64,000 bases of DNA from UBA5603 sp964501315 (GCA_964501315.1 CAZCSO010000002.1:90954-154953); one strand, 5' to 3'; counted from the first letter of the stretch, positions 23,642-33,125 are shown. Notes: a model not told the origin generated them from the sequence alone. Made by a program: numbers and translations.

Positions 23642-24709
23642 ATGTTAAAACCACATTACCGAGATTTAGTTGACTTACCAGGTATCGCCGCTCATGAAAA
23701 ATACGTACGCCGTTACCTTGAAACAGAGTTGAAAAAAGTATCCGAAACCATCGTTAAAGATAAATTGGGGTCCGTATTTGGTGTCATCAATCAACATAAA
23801 AAAGGACCCAAAGTCATGATTGCCGGTCATATGGACGAAGTAGGAGCTATGGTGGTTGGAATTACCGACAAAGGTCTTATCAAAATGATCCCCGTGGGCT
23901 CTATCAGTGCGCCAATCATGCTTAGTCAATATCTGAATGTAGTCCTTGATGACGGAAGTTTCGTACCCGGCGTCGTAGGGGCAAAACCACCGCACCTCAT
24001 GCGCGATTCAGCTTCGAAACAAGTATCCGATTTTGATGATTTTGTCCTTGATATTGGAGCTGATTCAAAAGCACACGCTGAAGAATTGGGCATCAAAATC
24101 GGTCAGCAAATCGTTTTTCAAAACAATTACACCGTATCGAAAGATGGAAAAAAGATTTTCTCTAAAGCATGGGATGATCGCTTTGGCTGCGGTATGGCAC
24201 TCGATATCTTACAATCGGTCAATCACGATGAAATACCTTGTCAACTTTATGCGGGGGCGAATGTTCAAGAAGAAGTCGGTTTACGGGGAGCTGGTACGTC
24301 TGCTTACTTGGTTAAACCCGATTTATTCATCGCTGTCGATTGCAGCCCTTGCGCAGACACATTTGATAAAAGTGATGTTGGCGGAACATTGGGTGGCGGT
24401 TTCATGATTCGGTTTTATGATCCGCGATGCATCATGCATCAGGGCATGAAAAAATTTATCGAAGACGTCGCCAAGAAAAACAACATTAAATTTCAATACT
24501 ATAAATCAGCAGGCGGAACGGATGCCGCTCAAGTTCAATTATCAGAAGAAGGCGTTTTGGTTTGTACCATTGGCATGCCTTCTCGCTATATTCATTCATC
24601 GACTTCGATGATTCATTTGGATGATTACGAAGCGGTCAAAGCAGTAATATTGGCGATGTTAAAGGAAATCGATTATAATAAGATTGAGGAAATAAAAGCA
24701 AACGTTTAG
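23642..24709 (+). CDS. M42-family metallo-aminopeptidase
   Basis: A 355-residue glutamyl/tetrahedral (TET-like) aminopeptidase of family M42. Motifs are IAGHMDEVGAMV (metal His/Asp), SKAWDDRFGCGMALDIL, the catalytic VQEEVGLRGAGTSA (Glu pair), LFIAVDCSPCADT and the late MPSRYIHSSTSMIHLDDYEA. M42 enzymes form dodecamers and digest peptides in the cytosol. With PepV in the same cluster it points to growth on imported peptides. One base separates it from trmB. Confidence 0.92.
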   Translation: MLKPHYRDLVDLPGIAAHEKYVRRYLETELKKVSETIVKDKLGSVFGVINQHKKGPKVMIAGHMDEVGAMVVGITDKGLIKMIPVGSISAPIMLSQYLNVVLDDGSFVPGVVGAKPPHLMRDSASKQVSDFDDFVLDIGADSKAHAEELGIKIGQQIVFQNNYTVSKDGKKIFSKAWDDRFGCGMALDILQSVNHDEIPCQLYAGANVQEEVGLRGAGTSAYLVKPDLFIAVDCSPCADTFDKSDVGGTLGGGFMIRFYDPRCIMHQGMKKFIEDVAKKNNIKFQYYKSAGGTDAAQVQLSEEGVLVCTIGMPSRYIHSSTSMIHLDDYEAVKAVILAMLKEIDYNKIEEIKANV

Positions 24710-24756
24710 TTTTTAATACTTATGAGACCACAACAGTGGCTTAAAAAGGAGAAAAT

Positions 24757-25443
24757 ATGAATACAAAAGAAACGTTTTTCAGCAACAAGCAAAAGGTACG
24801 CGAAATGACCTTATTAGCGATGTTTATTGCCATTATTTTAGTTATGGGGTTCGTTCCTTATTTAGGATTCATCCAAATTGGAACTGCCAGCATCACCTTA
24901 ATCCACATCCCGGTTTTGATTGGTGCTGTGGTAATGGGTCGAAAAGGTGGCATGATTTTTGGATTAACCTTTGGATTGGTATCATTTTTCCGAGCGCTGA
25001 CGAGCGTCGGACTGGATTATATCTTTATCTTTCCTTGGGTATCCATTTTGCCCCGGTTTATCTTTGGATTATTAATTTATGATGTTTACCGTTTACTCTA
25101 TAAACTGATAAAAAGCCGAATTATTGCGCTCATCATTGCCTTTGGTTTGATGACATTCATCCATACGTTGATGGTGTTGCCTTTGATGATTGCATCGTTT
25201 CCATTAGCACTTAACCTTCCTGCCGTTAGTTCGATGATTGCATCGGCTGATCAATCACTCATTGGCTTCATGGAAGGTGTCAACGGATTCAAAACCATTT
25301 ATACCATCATCATGGGTGTCATTGTATCGAATGGTATCATTGAAGCTGCCATCGCGGCTTCCGTCGGCGCTATTGTCGCTGATCGTTTGATTGCGATATT
25401 GCACCGAGAAGAAAAAGACAGCGAAGGAGAACCCATTTCATGA
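24757..25443 (+). CDS. panT: ECF transporter S component, probably for pantothenate
   Basis: A 228-residue integral membrane protein with about six helices. The N-terminal KVREMTLLAMFIAIILVMG segment includes the helix 1 region through which S components meet the EcfT coupling protein. The HIPVLIGAVVMGRKGGMIFGLTFG motif follows. Specificity cannot be read from the protein. However, its last four bases overlap the start of coaX (pantothenate kinase), so pantothenate uptake is the best reading. It needs EcfA1A2T subunits encoded elsewhere. AAAAGGAGAAAAT precedes ATG 24757. Confidence 0.78.
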   Translation: MNTKETFFSNKQKVREMTLLAMFIAIILVMGFVPYLGFIQIGTASITLIHIPVLIGAVVMGRKGGMIFGLTFGLVSFFRALTSVGLDYIFIFPWVSILPRFIFGLLIYDVYRLLYKLIKSRIIALIIAFGLMTFIHTLMVLPLMIASFPLALNLPAVSSMIASADQSLIGFMEGVNGFKTIYTIIMGVIVSNGIIEAAIAASVGAIVADRLIAILHREEKDSEGEPIS

Positions 25444-26195
25444 TTTTGCTCATTGACATTGGGAATACGACCATTACCATGGGTTTGTCCCAAGGAAAAA
25501 CAATCGAGAAAATATTTAAAATCAATACCGAAAAAAATAAATCCAGTGACGAATATGCCGTTACCCTAAACTTAATGTTGTCAGGCCTAACCATTGAAAA
25601 TGTCGTTATTTCCTCGGTTGTACCCGAACTCAATGATGTTTTTCGTGAATATTTTATTAATTGGTATGAACTTCAACCTCTCTTTTTGACGCAAGGCATT
25701 AAAACAGGCGTTCGGATTATTTCGGATAATCCCAAGGAAGTGGGTTCGGATTTGATTGCCAACGTCATTGCCGCAACCGTTCTTTACGCAACGACCTGTT
25801 TAATTGTCGATCTCGGTACGGCAACCACCTTCACCTATGTCGAGAATTCGACGCTAAAAGGTGTCATCATCACGGCTGGAATAACCACTCAAAAAAACGC
25901 ACTCATTTCCAAGACATCCTTACTTCCACAAGTTGAACTGGAAGTACCCACTAAATTGATTGGCACCAATACTGTCGATTGTATTAAGTCCGGAATTGTC
26001 TACGGTCACGCTTCGATGATTGATGGCATGATACGCCGTGTCAAAAAACAATTGAATCAACCCAATCTATCGATTATCTTGACCGGTGGGCATGCCAAAT
26101 TGATTGAGACTCTTTTAGAAGAAAGAGTGATTTTTGATGATAAACTGCTCATCAAAGGACTGTTAGAAGTTCATTATCGAAACCGATTATCATAA
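25440..26195 (+). CDS. coaX: Type III pantothenate kinase
   Basis: A 251-residue ASKHA-fold kinase that phosphorylates pantothenate, the first step of CoA synthesis. It is the potassium-dependent type, insensitive to CoA feedback. The N-terminus is MILLIDIGNTTITMGLS, with VGSDLIANVIAA, CLIVDLGTATTFTYV and ILTGGHAKLI. It is translationally coupled to the ECF S component (ATGA). CoaE, the last CoA enzyme, is also in this window. Confidence 0.95.
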   Translation: MILLIDIGNTTITMGLSQGKTIEKIFKINTEKNKSSDEYAVTLNLMLSGLTIENVVISSVVPELNDVFREYFINWYELQPLFLTQGIKTGVRIISDNPKEVGSDLIANVIAATVLYATTCLIVDLGTATTFTYVENSTLKGVIITAGITTQKNALISKTSLLPQVELEVPTKLIGTNTVDCIKSGIVYGHASMIDGMIRRVKKQLNQPNLSIILTGGHAKLIETLLEERVIFDDKLLIKGLLEVHYRNRLS

Positions 26196-26207
26196 AACGA
26201 CAACCAT

Positions 26208-26238
26208 AAAAATGTACATCCATTATGTGCATTTTTTT
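26208..26238 (+). terminator. Terminator of the panT-coaX operon
   Basis: AAAATGTACA - TCCATTA - TGTGCATTTT (one wobble pair) followed by T residues. Confidence 0.75.
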
Positions 26239-26279
26239 CTTAGTATGTTACAATGAAAGCAGAGGTTAGGGGGCAAATT

Positions 26280-28913
26280 ATGAAAAAATTATTACTGGTT
26301 GATGGAAATAATCTCTTGTTCCGATCGTATTATGCCACCGCTGCTATGTCGACGCCCATGAAGAATTCACAAGGCTGGTATACCAATGCCGTCTATGGAT
26401 TCGTTACGGCCATGCAAGGCATCCTTAAAATGGATTATACTCACATTTTGGTAGCCTTCGACCCAAAAGGCCCTACATGGCGACATTTAAAGTACGAAAC
26501 GTATAAAGGAACACGTAAAGAAACACCGCCCGAACTCATTGAGCAAATGCCGTTGGTTCGGGAGTATCTCGATAGCGCTCATATTGCCCGATACGAAATC
26601 GATTTGTACGAAGCCGATGACATCATCGGATATTGCGCCACTCATTTTGCTTCCCAATTTGACACCATTGATATTTTTTCAAACGATCACGATCTCATGC
26701 AATTGATTTCATCAAACGTTCGACAGGTTATCTCTAAAAAAGGGATAAGTGAAGTTGAAATCTACACACCCGATGTTATGAAATCAAAACTTGGGATTCG
26801 TCCCGATCAAATGCGGGATTACAAAGGATTGGTCGGAGATCCGTCCGACAATATTCCAGGAATTCCGGGTGTTGGTGATAAGACTGCTGTTAAATTACTG
26901 GAAACATATGGTACGTTAGAATCCGTTCTCGCTCATAAGGATGAACTGACAGGGAAACTCAAAGAAAAAGTCGAAACTTACGCCGATCAAGCAGTGTTTT
27001 CAAAAGAATTGGCAACGATTGTCACCGATTTTGAAACAACACTATCACTCGATAAAATGGCGTTTAAGGGTTATGATTCATCAATGCTCTATTCTTTTTT
27101 ACAAAAAATGGAACTCCATTCCATTATTCGCAAATTAGATATTTCGCCTAGAAGAAGTGAAGAGACATCTCAGTCATCGTACCGTATTATTCGCGATGAA
27201 TCATCGTTGAAATCGATATTGACTTCGCCGATGGCAGTTCACCTTGAATTGTTTGGGACCAACTACCATGTTGCTCAAAAATTAGGGTTTGGTTTGGCGA
27301 ATGATTCTGGAACGTATTATTTGGATTATGAATGGGCAATCAATCAACCATCGTTTTTGGATTGGTTGGCCAATCCGCTTGTTCATAAATATGTCTACGA
27401 TGATAAACAGATGCGTGTAGCCTTGCGTTGGGATAACGTAATCCTTTCACCCATCGATTTTGATTTGTTGTTGGCGGCGTATTTAATCAATCCTAATCTA
27501 ACGAAAGAAGATATGCGGGTCATCACCAGTTCATTTGACTATCATGATGTGGAATACGATGATACGATTTATGGACGCAACACTAAATACACCATCCCCG
27601 AATCGCATGAAGTCATCGAAAAACACATTGTTGATAAAGCGAAAGCCATTTGGGTTTTGCGTGAAACATTGTTAACAAAAATAAAGGATAACCAACAGTT
27701 ATCGCTTTTGAACGATGTCGAAGTTCCTTTATCGGCAACGCTCGCCAAAATGGAGTACGATGGCATCTTAATTGATGAGGTTGAGCTAAATCGATTTGGA
27801 AGTCAGCTTCACGAACGAATGACTCAAATCGAATCCAATATTTATGAAGCGGCTGGGGAGACGTTTAACATACAATCTCCGAAACAGTTGGGCGTTATTC
27901 TGTTTGAAAAACTTAACTTACCCTATTATAAAAAAACCAAAAGCGGGTATTCAACCGATGTGACCGTCCTCGATCAATTATCGGGATTTCATCCCATTAT
28001 CGACATGGTGAGTGAGTATCGCACCCTCTCCAAACTCTATTCAACGTATTACGAAGGCATCCAATCGGCGTTGCGTCTTAAAAACGATTCGCGCGTTCAT
28101 ACCATCTATAAACAAACGTTGACTCAGACAGGACGATTATCATCGATTGAACCCAATATGCAAAACATCCCCATTAAGACCGACGAGGGACGTGAATTAC
28201 GTAAAATATTTATCGCCGATGAAGGCTATTCGCTATTATCTTGCGACTATTCGCAAATTGAGCTTCGTGTGTTGGCTCACATGGCCAACGTCAGTCAATT
28301 AAAAGCCGCTTTTCAGGCGGGTGATGATATTCATCAACGTACGGCTCAACTCATATTCCATAAAGAGGACATTACCACCAATGAACGGCGTCAAGCAAAA
28401 GCCATCAATTTTGGTATTATTTATGGTAAAACTCCCTGGGGACTTTCGGAAGATTTAAAGATATCTCCGAAACAAGCCGAACAATTCATCACGAATTATT
28501 ACGAAAAATTTCCAGAAATCAAACTATTCATGGACGCTCAAATTGAGCAAGCCAAGAACCTAGGCTTTGTAACAACCATGTTGAATCGCCGTCGCTATAT
28601 TCCCGAAGTCATAGCCCCAAATTATCAAACGAGGGAATTTGGCAAACGCATGGCGATGAATGCGCCGATTCAAGGATCCGCTGCCGATCTTTTAAAGAAA
28701 GCCATGATTGTCATCGATCAAGCGTTCATGAAGAAGAAGATGCGTTCATCCATCGTCTTGCAAATCCACGATGAATTGGTTTTTAACATTGCCGATGACG
28801 AACGCGATACCGCGCTTGAGATGATTTCCGATGCGATGACGAACGCGATACCGATGGACGTTCCATTGACAATCGAACACGAATTCGGACATAATTTGTT
28901 TGAGGTGAAATAA
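26280..28913 (+). CDS. polA: DNA polymerase I
   Basis: 877 residues with the three-domain layout of Pol I. The 5'-nuclease (about 1-290) contains LLVDGNNLLFRSYYA, YEADDIIG and GLVGDPSDNIPGIPGVGDKTA. A 3'-5' exonuclease-like domain (about 300-470) lacks the metal-binding DxE (AVHLELFG at that place), so proofreading is probably absent, as in Bacillus and Taq Pol I. The polymerase domain has motif A CDYSQIELRVLAHM, motif B RRQAKAINFGIIYG and motif C QIHDELVF. It works in Okazaki fragment maturation and repair. ATG 26280 follows TTAGGGGGC. It starts a tight polA-mutM-coaE-unknown-dnaB-dnaI run, as in Bacillus. Confidence 0.97.
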   Translation: MKKLLLVDGNNLLFRSYYATAAMSTPMKNSQGWYTNAVYGFVTAMQGILKMDYTHILVAFDPKGPTWRHLKYETYKGTRKETPPELIEQMPLVREYLDSAHIARYEIDLYEADDIIGYCATHFASQFDTIDIFSNDHDLMQLISSNVRQVISKKGISEVEIYTPDVMKSKLGIRPDQMRDYKGLVGDPSDNIPGIPGVGDKTAVKLLETYGTLESVLAHKDELTGKLKEKVETYADQAVFSKELATIVTDFETTLSLDKMAFKGYDSSMLYSFLQKMELHSIIRKLDISPRRSEETSQSSYRIIRDESSLKSILTSPMAVHLELFGTNYHVAQKLGFGLANDSGTYYLDYEWAINQPSFLDWLANPLVHKYVYDDKQMRVALRWDNVILSPIDFDLLLAAYLINPNLTKEDMRVITSSFDYHDVEYDDTIYGRNTKYTIPESHEVIEKHIVDKAKAIWVLRETLLTKIKDNQQLSLLNDVEVPLSATLAKMEYDGILIDEVELNRFGSQLHERMTQIESNIYEAAGETFNIQSPKQLGVILFEKLNLPYYKKTKSGYSTDVTVLDQLSGFHPIIDMVSEYRTLSKLYSTYYEGIQSALRLKNDSRVHTIYKQTLTQTGRLSSIEPNMQNIPIKTDEGRELRKIFIADEGYSLLSCDYSQIELRVLAHMANVSQLKAAFQAGDDIHQRTAQLIFHKEDITTNERRQAKAINFGIIYGKTPWGLSEDLKISPKQAEQFITNYYEKFPEIKLFMDAQIEQAKNLGFVTTMLNRRRYIPEVIAPNYQTREFGKRMAMNAPIQGSAADLLKKAMIVIDQAFMKKKMRSSIVLQIHDELVFNIADDERDTALEMISDAMTNAIPMDVPLTIEHEFGHNLFEVK

Positions 28914-28914
28914 C

Positions 28915-29754
28915 ATGCCAGAAATGCCGGAAGTTGAGACGGTTCGTGCGACGTTGTCTTCAATGATTGTAGGTAAAACAATCGATCATATACTCGTTCG
29001 ATATCCCAAAATGATACAACCGGATACACCCGAATCATTTTCAAATTCACTAAGTCATCAAACCCTCGAATCGATTGAGCGTTACGGTAAATACTTGTTT
29101 TTTCATTTTCAAACCGACACGCTTATTTCACATTTACGAATGGAAGGTAAGTATTTCCTTCGACCGCAGTCTGAGCCTGTTTTGAACCATGAACACGTCA
29201 TCTTTTACTTTACGGACGGATTGTCGCTTCGCTATCATGACACCCGTAAATTTGGGACGATGCAACGCGTACTGAGAGGAACTCAATTTTCGGTTCCAGG
29301 CATCATCAAAATGGGACCCGAACCAATCAGTAATGATTTGACGGTATCGTATCTTTTGGGTAAAACAAAGAATTCCTTCAGACCCGTCAAAACGTTTCTG
29401 TTGGATCAAACCGTTGTTTCGGGTTTGGGTAATATTTACGTGGATGAAGTTTTATTTTATGCAAAATTGCATCCATTAACCCCTGTCAATCAGCTAACGA
29501 AAAATGACATCGTACGGATAATTGACGGGTGTAAATCCGTAATTTCCCGAGCCATTGAATTGGGTGGTAGCACCATACGATCGTATGTTTCTTCTTTGGG
29601 TGTAACTGGAAGATTTCAAACGGAATTGGCGGTTCACATGCGAAAAGATGAATTGTGTAATAAATGTGAATCGACGATCATAAAAATAAAGGTTGGAGGA
29701 CGCGGCACGTATTACTGCCCACTCTGCCAAAAAGAAAAGAGGAAATCAAGATGA
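28915..29754 (+). CDS. mutM: Formamidopyrimidine-DNA glycosylase
   Basis: A 279-residue Fpg/MutM. The N-terminus MPEMPEVETVR supplies the catalytic Pro2 and Glu3; SHLRMEGKY and the helix-two-turn-helix GLGNIYVDEVLF follow. The C-terminal zinc finger is CNKCESTIIKIKV...YYCPLCQ. It excises 8-oxoguanine and cuts the strand. It is one base behind polA and overlaps coaE by four bases. Confidence 0.96.
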   Translation: MPEMPEVETVRATLSSMIVGKTIDHILVRYPKMIQPDTPESFSNSLSHQTLESIERYGKYLFFHFQTDTLISHLRMEGKYFLRPQSEPVLNHEHVIFYFTDGLSLRYHDTRKFGTMQRVLRGTQFSVPGIIKMGPEPISNDLTVSYLLGKTKNSFRPVKTFLLDQTVVSGLGNIYVDEVLFYAKLHPLTPVNQLTKNDIVRIIDGCKSVISRAIELGGSTIRSYVSSLGVTGRFQTELAVHMRKDELCNKCESTIIKIKVGGRGTYYCPLCQKEKRKSR

Positions 29755-30341
29755 AACTTATCGGGTTGACGGGTGGCATTGGATCAGGGAAATCGACGAT
29801 TGCCGATTTATTCTTAAAGAAGGGAATTCGGGTCATTGACGCCGATATTGTCTACAAAGAACTATCAAAACCAGGACAAGTATTGTATAATGACATTGTT
29901 GCCGGTTTTGGAGAGTCGATTTTAAACCCTAATGGAACCATTAATTTTCACATTCTTGCCGATTTGGTTTTCCATGATGAATCGCTTAGGTTAAAACTAA
30001 ATGCGATTACGCATCCCTTGGTTCGTGAAGAGATGCTGAAAGAAGCTAAAAGTCTTAAAAATCAAGCATTAGCCGTCTTTGTCGTCCCGTTATTGTTTGA
30101 ATCAAAAACCGATGACGTATGTGATTTGACAATCTGCGTATACGTTGATCTTCGAACGCAAATATCACGGGTAATGAGTCGAGATCGCATTGATCATGAG
30201 ACTGCTCTTCTAAAAATAGGTGCACAATTACCTTTAAAGAAAAAAGCTCAAATGTCGGATTATGTCATCGACAATTCATTATCGATGAGTGAAACAATTC
30301 GACAATTTGAGTCACTCTTTGCAGATATAAGGAGAATATAA
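29751..30341 (+). CDS. coaE: Dephospho-CoA kinase
   Basis: A 196-residue kinase catalysing the final step of CoA synthesis. The Walker A motif is IGLTGGIGSGKSTIADL, followed by VIDADIVYKEL, THPLVREEM, FVVPLLFES and RVMSRDRI. The start lies in the mutM stop (ATGA). Gene order polA-mutM-coaE is conserved in Firmicutes. Confidence 0.95.
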   Translation: MKLIGLTGGIGSGKSTIADLFLKKGIRVIDADIVYKELSKPGQVLYNDIVAGFGESILNPNGTINFHILADLVFHDESLRLKLNAITHPLVREEMLKEAKSLKNQALAVFVVPLLFESKTDDVCDLTICVYVDLRTQISRVMSRDRIDHETALLKIGAQLPLKKKAQMSDYVIDNSLSMSETIRQFESLFADIRRI

Positions 30342-30342
30342 T

Positions 30343-30708
30343 ATGTCATTTACATCCTTTTTTCTAACAACCGCCGAAACCAGAGAACTCCACGCTGACG
30401 TGAAGTTAAGAACCCATTATTACCGTAACAGTTTCAAAGACTGTCTCAAAACAATCGAATCGATGTGCGAAGAGTTGAAACTCGATTTACGCGATGTCAA
30501 CGATTCGCATGGTGAAGTCTACGTGTTAGGAAATGGGTTTGATGCCATTATTACGTGCCTTCAATTAACACCGATTGAAACCGGAGTCGATATCAAAATC
30601 AATTACTTCAGTTTTATTGGCATGAATCGTCCCCGTTCAAAAGCAATCCAGTTTTATGTCTATTTAGATCAACACTTAAAGTTTAAAGGCATTTCATTAC
30701 ATCCTTAG
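30343..30708 (+). CDS. Conserved-position hypothetical protein between coaE and dnaB
   Basis: A 121-residue protein that I do not recognise. It is cytosolic (no signal, no membrane helix), with a helical first half (SFKDCLKTIESMCEELKLDL) and a strand-rich second half (AIITCLQLTPIETGVDIKINY, then AIQFYVYLDQHLKFKG). It has three cysteines without a zinc-like spacing. It is one base from coaE and 11 bases from dnaB, so it is expressed with the replication restart genes. In Bacillus the comparable place before dnaB is taken by nrdR, but this protein lacks the NrdR zinc ribbon and ATP cone, so it is not NrdR. A replication or CoA role is only suggested by position. Confidence 0.75.
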   Translation: MSFTSFFLTTAETRELHADVKLRTHYYRNSFKDCLKTIESMCEELKLDLRDVNDSHGEVYVLGNGFDAIITCLQLTPIETGVDIKINYFSFIGMNRPRSKAIQFYVYLDQHLKFKGISLHP

Positions 30709-30719
30709 GAAGTGGTTAT

Positions 30720-31949
30720 ATGGATAAAGTTCGACGTACCGATTCGTTTTTTGTTTACTCAAAAACAACTCTGAATCCGACAGACCATCAGGTCCTGTCG
30801 CTTTTGTATTTACCGCTTATCGGTACGCAAGCGTACAGCTTGTATGGACTTTTTTCCCATCTTCTTAACCGTCAAACGTTGAAGAGTGACATTTATCTTC
30901 ACAGCGATCTTGAGAGTATGTTGAGTCATAAGTTATCGACCATTGAAGTTGCTCGTCATCATTTAGAAGCCATCGGTTTGTTAAACGTCTATTTCTATAA
31001 CGACTGTTTTGCCTATGAACTGTTAAATCCACTTACGCCTTACGCCTTTATTAACGATGGAATTTTGGGTCAGTATTTGCAAGCAGCGATAACAGAAAAC
31101 CGTTTTAAAAAAATCTGTCAACTTTTCAAAATTGAATCTTGGGACAAGGCGGCCTATATTCCGATTACCAAAAGCTTTAACGATGTATATCCCACTATGG
31201 TTCAATCAGATTTTGTGCCGATTGAGGGATTGATGAATGGTTCTAAACGATCCAATATTCAGATCAAGAAAACCGATTTCGATTTCCGCTTGTTTACCGA
31301 AAGTATTCCCGCTCCCTTTCTTGACGCCAATCAATTAACACCGGAAGCCAAGACGAAGTTGGTGAATTTGGCGTTTGTTTATGGACTCGACGAACTGGCC
31401 ATGAAGGATGTATATCTGAAATCTACGAATGAGAACCATCAACTTGATTTAGTCAAATTGACCAAATATGCACGGGAAGCGTTTAAAATTCATAAAGCGT
31501 CGGTCGCTTCGACAAACGAATCATCAACTCAAACAGAATCATCCACTTCCATGAAAGACGATCCATTGACTTATCTTAAGACGGCCACTCCCAAACAATT
31601 GTTATCTGATCTTTCGGGTGGAATGGTTTCTTCCGCCGATTTACGAATCATGGAACGACTTATCGATGTTATCGGTATTGATCGCGGCGTAGCCAACGTA
31701 TTGGTATTTCATGTTGTGACGACAAAAGACGGACGGATGCCGTCTTACGAATACTTTGAAAAAGTCGCGATGGACTGGAAGCGCAATCAGATAAATACCG
31801 TTGAAGACGCATTGGATTACATTAAACATTTAGCGAGTGAACGAAAAGAATCATCGACATCGACTAAAAAACCGTATCGTAAAAATCAATCATCGAAACC
31901 GGATGTTAAAATCGATTGGTTGGACGATTACTTGAAATCGATTGAATAG
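30720..31949 (+). CDS. dnaB: Replication initiation/membrane attachment protein DnaB (helicase loader)
   Basis: A 409-residue Firmicutes DnaB, the primosomal protein that helps DnaI load the replicative helicase. The N-terminal winged-helix half starts with DSFFVYSKTTLNPTDHQVLSLL and YLPLIGTQAYSLYGLF. A poly-Ser/Thr linker (about 262-275) leads to the DnaB/DnaD-like C-terminal domain with YLKTATPKQLLSDLSGGMVSS and the YxxxIAxxW-like VAMDWKRNQINTVEDAL. It is followed by dnaI after 11 bases, the standard order. Confidence 0.92.
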   Translation: MDKVRRTDSFFVYSKTTLNPTDHQVLSLLYLPLIGTQAYSLYGLFSHLLNRQTLKSDIYLHSDLESMLSHKLSTIEVARHHLEAIGLLNVYFYNDCFAYELLNPLTPYAFINDGILGQYLQAAITENRFKKICQLFKIESWDKAAYIPITKSFNDVYPTMVQSDFVPIEGLMNGSKRSNIQIKKTDFDFRLFTESIPAPFLDANQLTPEAKTKLVNLAFVYGLDELAMKDVYLKSTNENHQLDLVKLTKYAREAFKIHKASVASTNESSTQTESSTSMKDDPLTYLKTATPKQLLSDLSGGMVSSADLRIMERLIDVIGIDRGVANVLVFHVVTTKDGRMPSYEYFEKVAMDWKRNQINTVEDALDYIKHLASERKESSTSTKKPYRKNQSSKPDVKIDWLDDYLKSIE

Positions 31950-31960
31950 GAGGCGAACTT

Positions 31961-32863
31961 ATGAAAAAAATTGATACCTATTTGACAGATTATAAAGCCA
32001 AGACAAACCCCGACGAATTGATTGATCAGTTATTAGAATCAACCTCGATTCGCCGTTTTGTCATGAACCATGATTTGAAGCATGATACCATTGTATCGTC
32101 GCTGAATCAACTCCTTGCGTTCAAAGAAGGCGAGTCCATCTGCCAATCCTGCAAAGGTCTGTACGAATGCAAGATGTCGTATTTAGGCATGACACCGCAT
32201 CTATCGTATTACCAAAATGCCATCAATCTAGATTATGTTCGTTGTCAATATAACCTAAAAGACGACCCCAAAACCAAAATAAAGGCTTACTATGTACCTA
32301 AAAAGATATTTGATGCCGATATGGCGGATTTTAGCCTCATTGGCGACGCTCGAAAAGCCATTCATCAACACATGATGTCCTTTTTGAATAACTATTCACC
32401 TTCGCACCCTATGAAAGGAATGTTCTTATCGGGCATCTACGGAGCCGGAAAAACCTACATTTTGGCTGCGCTGGCCAACGAATTGGCTAAGAAAGAGTAC
32501 AAAGTGACCTTTGTTTATTACCCGGATTTGGTAAGAGAACTGAAGAGTTCCATTGGCAGCGGCGATTTGGAAGATCGCGTTCAGGAACTGAAGAAGGCAC
32601 AAATCTTGTTTTTGGATGATTTTGGTGGTGAAAGCTCCTCGGCGTTTATTCGTGATGAAGTTTTAGGCCCGATTTTACAACATCGTGTATTGGACGAACT
32701 TCCGACGTTCTTTTCATCGAACATAAAAATGAAATCGGTGATTCAATCCATGGCATTGGACGGTTCCGAATGGGAAACAACAAAAGCGATTCGTATCTTT
32801 GAACGAATCCGTACTTTAGCAGTAGAATTTGAGTTAAATGAAAAACCGAAACTATCTTATTGA
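31961..32863 (+). CDS. dnaI: Primosomal protein DnaI
   Basis: A 300-residue AAA+ helicase loader. The N-terminal zinc-binding domain has CQSCKGLYECK and a later Cys in DYVRC, matching the helicase-interaction domain of DnaI. The ATPase domain has Walker A LSGIYGAGKTYIL, Walker B AQILFLDDFGGE, sensor 1 PTFFSSNIK and an arginine-finger region RIFERIRTLA. It loads the replicative helicase together with DnaB and DnaD; dnaD is also in this window. RBS GGAGGCG. Confidence 0.95.
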   Translation: MKKIDTYLTDYKAKTNPDELIDQLLESTSIRRFVMNHDLKHDTIVSSLNQLLAFKEGESICQSCKGLYECKMSYLGMTPHLSYYQNAINLDYVRCQYNLKDDPKTKIKAYYVPKKIFDADMADFSLIGDARKAIHQHMMSFLNNYSPSHPMKGMFLSGIYGAGKTYILAALANELAKKEYKVTFVYYPDLVRELKSSIGSGDLEDRVQELKKAQILFLDDFGGESSSAFIRDEVLGPILQHRVLDELPTFFSSNIKMKSVIQSMALDGSEWETTKAIRIFERIRTLAVEFELNEKPKLSY

Positions 32864-32887
32864 CAAAACCGTTTAATTCATTATAAT
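32860..32887 (+). promoter_or_regulatory. Promoter of thrS
   Basis: Perfect TTGACA (32860-32865, overlapping the dnaI stop), a 16-nt spacer and perfect TATAAT (32882-32887). Confidence 0.85.
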
Positions 32888-32899
32888 GAGAGTATATAC

Positions 32900-33111
32900 A
32901 AAACAGTGAAGAGAATACGATGATAAAACCATGCTTTTTAGCGACAGTGGGTTGGTGTAAGCCATTGATGCATCTTTATCATTACCATCTCGGAGTTGGC
33001 ATTTAATCCATGCCCGTTAATCAACGTTATCGATTTGAGTGTCGGATTTATCCGAAATTAAGGTGGTACCACGGTTATCATAGTCGTCCTTGTTAGGGAC
33101 GACTTTTTTTT
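32900..33111 (+). ncRNA. T-box leader of thrS
   Basis: The T-box sequence AAGGTGGTACCACGG is at 33060-33074. The terminator stem GTCGTCC/GGACGAC (33083-33089 with 33097-33103) is followed by T residues. In Stem I the ACC triplet at 32984-32986, just after the pairing strand TTTATCATT, is the likely threonine specifier. Uncharged tRNA-Thr should relieve termination. Confidence 0.92.
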
Positions 33112-33125
33112 ATAGGAGGAAACAA

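Noticed and set aside
24033..24407. 124-codon plus-strand frame inside the M42 peptidase gene
   Set aside because: Covers the catalytic region of the peptidase in another frame and lacks a start context.
30343..30708. nrdR, by synteny with Bacillus
   Set aside because: No zinc ribbon and no ATP-cone motif in the 121-residue product.
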